64,000 nt of DNA, from assembly GCF_000002075.1 (NCBI RefSeq), contig NW_004797502.1:207339-271338 (forward strand), read 5' to 3'. This stretch comes from Aplysia californica (lineage: Eukaryota; Mollusca; Gastropoda; Aplysiida; Aplysiidae). The position numbers and the translations under genes were made by a program. Within the stretch, counting starts at the first letter, position 1. The number at the start of each line of letters is the position of its first letter. Below, in pieces: positions 56,736 to 64,000 of this stretch. Under the pieces are notes generated by a model that saw only the letters and a list, made by a program, of their open reading frames with translations, was not told the DNA's origin and ran no database searches.

Positions 56736-57324
56736 TTGCACGCCTTATTAGATCACAATACATCGTTTTGAAGGTTGAGGACTAAACAGAAGAAGGAGGG
56801 AAAAAAGAAAGGAGAAACAGTACGCCAAAGTAAAAACCTCATATGTACAGAGATACGAGGATTATGATTTTGACCTTTTGTGTCATGACTGGCGATCTTC
56901 AAGCAGCGTGCATGATACAGCTTTACCTCAGTGGTAGGCTTAAAGAAAGTTCAATGCTCAAGTACTGCTTCCCTCCCTAAACATGTTGACTTCCTTATGA
57001 GCTACAAAGCAAAGGCATGGCCAGTACGTTGAGAACCAAGGAAGGCAACATAAGGGAGTGTCTTAATATTAATAAATGTAGGGGATACTTTTTATGCTAG
57101 ACCAATTTTGAAATTTTGTGGTTTGCCTCGGTGGTGGGATAATGGCCCACTCTTTTACGATCTTCAACCACCACGGGATCTTTAACGTGTGCAAGGAGCA
57201 CACATCATTGGTGCTTCATGAATGTTCCTGTGTGCTATTGCTTTGTTCATGAAAATGAGTTTGCACCTTATGCTAGTAAGCAGTGTGTCTGATCATTACA
57301 CCCCCCTTCTCTCTTTCTCCCCCC

Positions 57325-57327
57325 CCC

Positions 57328-57406
<79 letters not shown>

Positions 57407-57430
57407 ACGTTCTCTCATTCTCTCTCCCTC
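57325..57430 (+). repeat. (CT)n microsatellite
   Basis: CT tract about 200 bp before the hydrolase start codon, in its presumed upstream intron. Confidence 0.93.
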
Positions 57431-57639
57431 TCTCTCTCACTCTCCCCCGCCCCCTCTTTCTCTGTTCCTCATTCACGATAATCAACATAATACGTGACAT
57501 ACAAATACACTAAGACACACACTCACCCACTCCCCCCCCCCCCCCCTCACACGCACGCAACCTAAAGTACGAGAACTTTGTTAAGAGTAGGTCTCTTTAT
57601 TTTGTTATAATCACAGAAAACTCTCACCCCCGCCAGACC

Positions 57640-58617
57640 ATGTCCGACCCAGACCCGTTCTCTCAATGCATCGGCAAGTATGAGGTCCACCCGGAATCCT
57701 ATGAGTTCGTTCAGAGGGTGATGAGCCTTGGCGCCAAGCCTTACTCAGAACTGAGCGTGGCGGAGGTTCGTCAGCAGTCGGCCCGAATTGCTCCGGAACT
57801 TACCGGACCCACAGAGTTCTTGGGAAGTGAAACAGAGATCATCGTGCCGTCCCCTTTCTCTACAAATGGCATCCCCGTCACTGTCTACAAACCAGAACTG
57901 CTCTCAAAAGTCCCCGCCATTTTTATTTTCTTTCACGGCGGTGGGCTGGTGATTGGAAGCCGAGATTCTTACTCAACAGCAGTGCGGAAGTTGTGTAGTT
58001 CTTCTGGGGCCATATTTCTGAACGTCGAATACCGGCTGCTGCCTGATCCAGAATCCCCGATGGCTCCTTTCGAAGATGCGTTGGTTGTAACACGATGGCT
58101 GCTAGGCAACAAGGAGGTCGTAGGTGGTCACACACAGAGCAAAGTCGGGGTCGGAGGTGACAGCGCAGGAGGACACATTTCCGCTTGCGTCACGAACGAC
58201 ATCTGTGACCTTGACTTTCAAGTTCTCGTGTACCCGATGACAGACATCACTCGAAGCCAGCCTTCGTTTTCCGAGTTCACGACTACCCCTGGACTTACAC
58301 TGGACGCCATTAACTGGTTCGCCAGACACAGCATCGAACACATCCCCCGAGCTGCCGAGAACCCGAGTGTCAACCCAATGGTGCAGAGGAATGTGGTTCA
58401 ATCCCCTCCTGCCCTCTTCGTGTTGGCTGAGCTGGATGCCCTACGTGACTGCGGCCTCGCCTACGCCGACAAGCTGAGGAAAGTGGGCGTGCCGGTTCAG
58501 TGCCATGTGATCAAAGGAGTGCCACATGCCTTCTTTCATTTGTGTGACGTTTTCAAAACAAAAACTGCTGAAGCTTACGCGCATATTGCAGACTTTGTCA
58601 AACAGTTCCACCAATAG
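57640..58617 (+). CDS. Alpha/beta hydrolase, hormone-sensitive-lipase (GDSAGG) family, probable esterase
   Basis: 325 residues read in one exon. HGGG at 99-102 forms the oxyanion hole, YRLLPD follows at about 131, GDSAGG at 173-178 holds the nucleophile Ser175, LAELDALRD gives the acid Asp266, and GVPHAFFH gives His296. These match bacterial and animal HSL/arylacetamide deacetylase-like carboxylesterases, which hydrolyse short ester or amide bonds. There is no signal peptide or membrane anchor at the N-terminus (MSDPDPFSQ), so the enzyme should be cytosolic, unlike microsomal AADAC. The ATG has A at -3. A T-rich stretch and ATCACAG acceptor 25 bp upstream (57616) suggest a spliced 5' untranslated exon further left. 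An AATAAA at about 58681 is a likely polyadenylation signal. The substrate cannot be read from sequence. Confidence 0.92.
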   Translation: MSDPDPFSQCIGKYEVHPESYEFVQRVMSLGAKPYSELSVAEVRQQSARIAPELTGPTEFLGSETEIIVPSPFSTNGIPVTVYKPELLSKVPAIFIFFHGGGLVIGSRDSYSTAVRKLCSSSGAIFLNVEYRLLPDPESPMAPFEDALVVTRWLLGNKEVVGGHTQSKVGVGGDSAGGHISACVTNDICDLDFQVLVYPMTDITRSQPSFSEFTTTPGLTLDAINWFARHSIEHIPRAAENPSVNPMVQRNVVQSPPALFVLAELDALRDCGLAYADKLRKVGVPVQCHVIKGVPHAFFHLCDVFKTKTAEAYAHIADFVKQFHQ

Positions 58618-58675
58618 CAATGCTAGAACCACAGGCTGCACGATGTGGATTTCAAGAAAAGAACAAAAAATGTTT

Positions 58676-58690
58676 ATACAAATAAAACAA
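58676..58690 (+). terminator. Likely polyadenylation signal of the hydrolase gene
   Basis: AATAAA about 65 bp after the stop codon, followed by an A-rich and then T-rich stretch. Confidence 0.5.
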
Positions 58691-58699
58691 AAAGTGTCA

Positions 58700-60420
58700 G
58701 GATTACGTGAAACTGCGACACAGCGTATTCAAAATTTTATTTATTTTTTTTTAAACCCACATGTAAACGCTTTGCATTCATATTGAGATGTAAACGATTC
58801 CATTTTTCACAGATCCCCGGGAGAATGATTCCCCAATGCAGAACTATAATGATATTTGAAACCTCTATTGTCAATGTGATTCCTATACACTTGCTTTGTT
58901 AGCTGTCGAGAAGACGAAATACCCCCCACCCACCCCACTTTCCGCCACACAAAAAATCACTTTGAGTGTGCATAAAATTTATTTATTATCGCAAGCCGCC
59001 TCGCACGACAGACAGCAAAGCAACGAGGTATGGTACTAATTTTCGACAATGCTATGAATTGTAAGCTTCAAAGCGCAGGGTCTTGCATTGCATTCTTAAG
59101 CTGCAACAAGTTGTCTACATGACACTTAATTACCAAGTCATGGCCTTGCACACAAGTACGAAAACAATTGTGTTCATATTCTCATTAAAATAGTCGTGTG
59201 GGGTGACTAAATTTCACTGCAGTTTGCGTAACCTAAAGCCTGACTTGAATGAAATTGTTGAGCTCAATGAGAGTGAGCAACCCACAGAACAAAGCATATA
59301 TAATCATCTTTCTTTTTCTCTTTACTTTCTGCTCCTTTCTTCATAGTGTTTTGCAGTTAGTGGCAGCTCTTGCAGAGGTTAGTATTGTTTGTTTGCAACA
59401 CGAAACGACTGTTCTCCTGTCGAACTGTTAGATCAGAATAAAGGCTTTAAAGAATATTATAACCTCTGTGTTTTCTTAACATATTAGTACACATTGCAAC
59501 TTGTTTATGTTAAAATGGTTTTATAAGCAGACCCAGGTCAGTTGGGACATAAACCATTGTCACATTATCGTCTTTACACCCCAATCTTGGTTGATCAATA
59601 TCGGAACTAACCATTCCAAGGATGGGATATAATCGAACTTCCTGCTAATGCTGGATGAAACAAGATATTGTTAACGTTATTATTTCGTATTTGTATCGTC
59701 TCCGCTTTGAATAATACTAGCTTTTTTCATTCTCAAAAGGGGGGGGGGGGGTGGGTGGGCATTAAAACATTGCAATCATCTCACATTTTCGAACACTAAT
59801 TTTTATTTTTTTTTATTTTTGGACTTAAACGCAATATGCAAAGTGTTCTTTTCGCCTTACTCCAAGTTGAGAAGATTAGCTCTAACACATTTTGATGAAA
59901 TTGCCAATCCGTCAGTTATTCGATTCCTTATAAATTGATAAGCATAGGGTTGTACCACGACCAGACTGTAAACTGTAGTCCGTGTGAGTCAATAGTATCA
60001 TTCGAGCAGAGAGAAAATCAGGCCACCTCTTTTCTTGTTATAGTGTTGTTTGGCGAGTTCAATTTCGCCAAGGCTCCCGATTAACTCCGCCCCCCCCCCC
60101 CACCCCCACCCCCCAAAAAAAAACCAGACAAAAAAAAATGTATTTAAATGTATAATTAAATGCAATTATTATTATTTATTTGTCCCGCGAAACATTAAGG
60201 CTCGAATCCGAGAGTGAAACGAATCTCAATATTAAGCCTTCTTTCAGTAAAATCTTCCTTCTCGCTCGGCATCCTGTCACGAGACCAAGCGCCCCGCTTT
60301 CAGTACAACCTGAGTTTGGGGGACACAGTGAACACATCGTAATGTCCTATCAGCAGCATACCAAAGCCAGTGCTGCAGCCCTATTTGACGCCACACACAC
60401 TCATCAGATATACAAATTTG
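58700..60420. other. Intergenic stretch without a recognised gene
   Basis: Short frames only. Contains poly-G/poly-C tracts at about 59740 and 60090 and an AT-rich run at 60150-60180. I see no gene, RNA or clear repeat. Confidence 0.4.
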
Positions 60421-60616
60421 CATACTTATGTCCCCGTGGTTTTATGCACCCCGCATAATTAGCCAAATGTGGTCATTTTTTGCGTAATTTCTGATTGTTT
60501 TCATTTGTCATACTTTGTTAAAATTAACAGAATCGCATAATTTCACATTTTGAGGCCCAGTTTGCATAATTTTACTTTTTTTGTTGTTGCTTAAAACCAC
60601 GGGGACGGATACTTAG
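60421..60616. mobile_element. Miniature inverted-repeat element, about 196 bp
   Basis: ATACTTATGTCCCCGTGGTT at the left and AACCACGGGGACGGATACTT at the right are inverted copies with a small number of mismatches. The interior is AT-rich with three GCATAATTT repeats. No coding capacity and superfamily unknown. Confidence 0.65.
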
Positions 60617-60959
60617 ATAAGGCAAACGGGATAGAAAAAACCTATCTGCTTGAAGAACGAAGTAATGGACACTAAAACAGAACGTCTTCATCAAGCGTTG
60701 CCAAACGACCAGAATGCACGTCCTCAATGAGATAACTCTTTAAGTCCTGCCCCCCCCCCCCTCTCCGAGTCCACAGGATAAGTGCCTCTGAGCAAGTGAT
60801 GGCGGAAGAGTCCTAGACGTACACCCCTTTATGAAAGTAGCGACTGCTCGGTGGGTATCAGGTTGAACTAAGATGTGGATGACCCTATCCCTCGTTCGAA
60901 TCCCCCCAATGGGGCATTCTTATACCTTTGTTGTTTGGGGAGATCTCAAAGCAACCTAT

Positions 60960-61035
60960 CCGGGCGCGCCGTTAGCTCAGCTGATATCATGCTGGACTGT
61001 AGTTCGGAAGGCCCAAGGTCGAATCGGAGATACGA
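60960..61035 (+). repeat. tRNA-derived SINE head
   Basis: GCCGTTAGCTCAGCTGATAT (box A region) and AAGGTCGAATC (box B) at tRNA-like spacing; acceptor stem not paired. Confidence 0.5.
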
Positions 61036-61956
61036 ATTTGGATAAGATATATCAAAGTATGTATGTTGTTGCCTGCCTTTTAAAGCTTTTAGATAAAGCA
61101 AATCTGCAGGGATAACGAAGTAATGGACGTCTTCACCAAGTGTTGTCGAACGACAACCGGGCGTATGAAGCTTAGAGGCTCTTATTTATGGACCGTTCTT
61201 GAACTGGATTGTTTTGGGGGGAGTTTTCAACGTTCTCCACTCACTTGGCTAGGTCTTTTCAGAGATGGACGATAAATTCCGAGATAGTGCCTCTTTAAAA
61301 AAACACATACAATGTCGAAAGGGACGTTGAACCTATACTACTATCAAAACTTCAACTGCACTCCACCCATTTTGCTTGGTCCAGCCGACGACGTACATTC
61401 AATTCTGAAGTCCCTCCTTAAATAGACGACTTTACAGTGGTAAAAAGGGCGTTAAACCCATAAGATACCAACCCCATCCTTGCAGTGGTATGCTCTCATG
61501 CCCTTGGTATCAAAGTCAGAGAACACACCTACGCATTTGTTCTCACAATGCTGGGAGATTCCGAGTTCAATCACTCTGAATCCTCTGAAAAACTTTTATA
61601 GTTCTCGAATACTGACCCAACCCTATCACAGATGACGATAAGGCAAAAGTGCATTCTCTTAAATAATCGAAACTTGACGAAAGGCTGGAGTCAAACGTCA
61701 GCAAACTATTTCAATTTCCACAGATAAACCTGTAAGCTCCAAATACTTTCAGATAGCCCCAATATCACTGCCACGGCCAGTCGAGATTTCATCTTGGCCG
61801 ATACAAAGAGGTTCTTGGACGTAAGGATATAAGACGGCTTAGCGTCAGGGGTCGCTTATCTGGTTAGTCGCGGCCCCTTCTGTTTAGAATCCTCGTGTCT
61901 TCAACCGTACGTCAAATGCAGCCTCAATAAACACTGCCCACGCTCTGCGGGGTAGA

Positions 61957-61967
61957 TCTATATATAC
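61957..61967 (+). promoter_or_regulatory. Candidate TATA box for the secreted-protein gene
   Basis: CTATATATACG in a locally GC-richer context. A possible noncoding first exon follows, ending in AAG at 62143 before a GTGAGT donor, and the coding exon acceptor is at 62977. Inferred by position only. Confidence 0.35.
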
Positions 61968-62184
61968 GAGGCCACCCGTCATTTCCCTGTCGATTTTGGA
62001 AATGTAATTTGCAAGAAGAGGTTAACAAGGCTGTTGACTGGCAGAGAGATTGCCCCCAGGTTGTGGGGAAATTTGCTGTCGCTCTTGGCTGGTGTACAGG
62101 TCAAGTCATCTCTGCACAGAAGCATCTATTTTTTGCAGTGAAGGTGAGTCATTTACAGTAATAAATTAATATTATATATTTGTG

Positions 62185-62237
62185 TTTGTGTGTGTGTGTC
62201 TGTGTGTTTACGTGCATGTGTGTGTGTGTGTGTGCGC

Positions 62238-62286
<49 letters not shown>

Positions 62287-62300
62287 TGTGTGTGTATTTG
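62185..62300 (+). repeat. (GT)n microsatellite
   Basis: GT tract in the presumed first intron of the secreted-protein gene, about 45 bp after its candidate donor. Confidence 0.93.
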
Positions 62301-62559
62301 CATTCGTGAAAGTGGGACTATGTCTACATATGGTGCCTTGTTTGAGAATACCTGTGCCATATGTACATGATGCCATGCCTTTTTATGCTCTGCTATGTCC
62401 TATGCCTACGGACCTTTTCAGAAATAGACAGCATGACGCGCTGTGAGAGCTGAGGACGAGATACAAATTGATATTTATAGTCTTTATTCAGACTGTCAAA
62501 TCGAACTTCTAGATGTGGGTCAAGGTCGTCACCTTTAGTTTTGTTATTGATCCTGCAGG

Positions 62560-62830
62560 TCCTTTATTTTTTTATTCGAATGCTGAAGCCCAGAGAGGAT
62601 TTCGCAATCCTCGCACATCTACAAGTAGACGTGAAGTTTTTTAATAGAATCTCAGAACGTGGCAAACATCTCTCTCTCTCTGTATTACTATTAGTCTCAT
62701 AAGTTATAGCAGGACCCACAAGTCATCTTTTACCCCTATTTTTTCTATTTCGCTCAAGAAATACGGTCCTCTGCAGATGGACTGGGCATCGTTGGAAACT
62801 GACAGACAAACTATTTATATTATAATAATA
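62560..62830 (+). repeat. Dispersed repeat, copy 3 of 3
   Basis: CACATCTACAAGTAGACGTG and CTGCAGATGGACTGGGCATC match the two other copies (near 32480 and 6659), ending in an ATT-rich tail. Confidence 0.5.
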
Positions 62831-62977
62831 TTATTGTAAACTAGTTTCTGTTATCTTTGAAATATTTTGATGTTAGGAGTTGTATCCCATTAAGAAATAC
62901 AGAGTCGTTTGTTTCTTTAAATCTTGTCCGATGCTCTTTTTTCTCTTAAATTTCTTCTGTTTTATCTTTTTTAACAG

Positions 62978-64000
62978 AATCTGTTTCTCTTCTCAAGTTT
63001 CAGACTCAATAGGTCGAGAAAATGTCACGTGACAGTCTGCTGTCTCCCACGTGGTGTGCCACCATATTTCTCCTCATGACAACGTACGTCATCGTCTCTG
63101 CGGACCAGAAACATTTCCGGGGCGGGCACATCCACTTGAACATCACGGAAGTCCGTGGTGACAATATCACAGCCAATGTGACCATTGTCTCGGCCTGGCG
63201 ACTTGATGCATCCCCCTGTGGACCCGGCTGCTCATTCCAAGACATCGGTCTGTCCACCACCAACGCACGAGCAGACATTCTGCGCAGAAGTAGAAATGAC
63301 GACTTGTTCGGTCGTTTTGTCTTGGAGGTAAAGTCACGCGCTCCAGACCAGCCGGCTTCTTCAAGTGACATCACAGCACGTGACATCACGACTTACGTGA
63401 ACACCCATTGCAAGGGAAGGGTGTTTGACGTGAACGCGAAGGAAGGCTGGGTACAAGAAGTCTTGAAATTTAATTTGACCTTGAACCCATACACGGCATA
63501 CTTTGAAGTCATGATGAGTGGGCTGTCCTGGCCTGACTTGGCGCAAAACTGCTCTTCCCGTGGTTCCGGTTGCGGTTACCATCTGCAGAGTAGACTCCAG
63601 GTCGGTGAACGAAATGACACCGGACGTCATAACCGAGGGCCTCTGTTGTCCTACAGGCCTGTGTACCGAGTACCCGTGAACACCATCACCAACATCTCGG
63701 TCTACACATCCGACCCGGACGGTGACCTAGTTTCTTGTCGCTGGGCCCAGTACGCTGAACTGGGCGGTCTGGAACTGCCCCCAGGCGTGGAGGTCAGCCC
63801 CGAGTGTGTTCTCACCGTGAACACCAGTCGAGCGCAAGGATTTGGCAGCCCCGACTTCTTGGTAGTCCCTCTGGTGGCGGAAGAGCTTGTGACCAAGCCG
63901 TTGCGTCTGAAGAATGGCGACACCTACCGAGTGTTGGATGTGATAGGCTCGACTCAGGTCAATTTGATGATACAAGTCGTTTCGCAGCAAACAATAATTC
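62978..64000 (+). CDS. Secreted extracellular protein, 5' part (runs off the window)
   Basis: An acceptor (TTTTTTAACAG, ending 62977) precedes an exon with ATG at 63022 in good context (A at -3). The frame stays open to 64000, 326 codons with no stop. Residues 1 to about 27 are a signal peptide (hydrophobic ATIFLLMTTYVIVSA). The mature part starts near HFRGGHIHLNITEVRGD, has six or more N-glycosylation sites (NIT, NVT, NLT, NCS, NDT, NTS) and paired cysteines, and includes NISVYTSDPDGDLVSCRWAQ at about residue 224. The HFRGG-I opening and the SDPDGD-CRWA module recall a family of large, poorly named extracellular proteins expanded in molluscs and cnidarians, often with later VWA, EGF or FN3 domains. 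That comparison is from memory. No function is assigned. GC content is clearly higher than in the flanks. Confidence 0.8.

Overview
This is animal nuclear DNA: long spliced genes with GT/AG introns, AT-rich introns, large (CA)n and (CT)n arrays, two assembly gaps (18116-18304 and 49491-49590), many short transposon remnants and tRNA-derived SINE heads. Repeat style and protein divergence suggest a lophotrochozoan, most likely a gastropod mollusc; this is an inference, since no organelle or rRNA marker is present.

Layout. 1-5000 is a repeat island: a SINE, then an RNase H-bearing LINE on the plus strand interrupted by a CR1/L2-like LINE on the minus strand, then an RTE-like scrap. 5000-9500 has no recognised gene. 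9536-38232 (minus) is a complete EFCAB6-type gene. I reconstructed 29 exons that join in frame to about 1544 residues, built from 13 consecutive EF-hand-pair modules. Its introns hold most of the mobile DNA. 38233-42000 is the gap between two head-to-head genes, with a LINE RNase H fragment inside. 42000-51873 (plus) is a complete orthologue of protein MFI (C11orf65), 10 exons and about 414 residues. 52-57.5 kb is repeats. 57640-58617 (plus) is a 325-residue alpha/beta hydrolase of the hormone-sensitive-lipase type with its coding region in one exon. 62978-64000 (plus) is the 5' part of a secreted extracellular protein that runs off the window.

The genes do not form a pathway. EFCAB6 and MFI are divergently arranged. 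EFCAB6 is an axonemal/sperm protein in mammals and MFI carries an IQ-like motif, so shared control is a testable idea only.

Most notable: a family of about 430-bp inverted-repeat elements (seven copies), several TTAA-flanked piggyBac-like miniature elements (one 13 bp from a splice donor), three places where tandem duplication has multiplied a splice site, a nested LINE insertion with its target duplication, and a three-module higher-order repeat inside EFCAB6.
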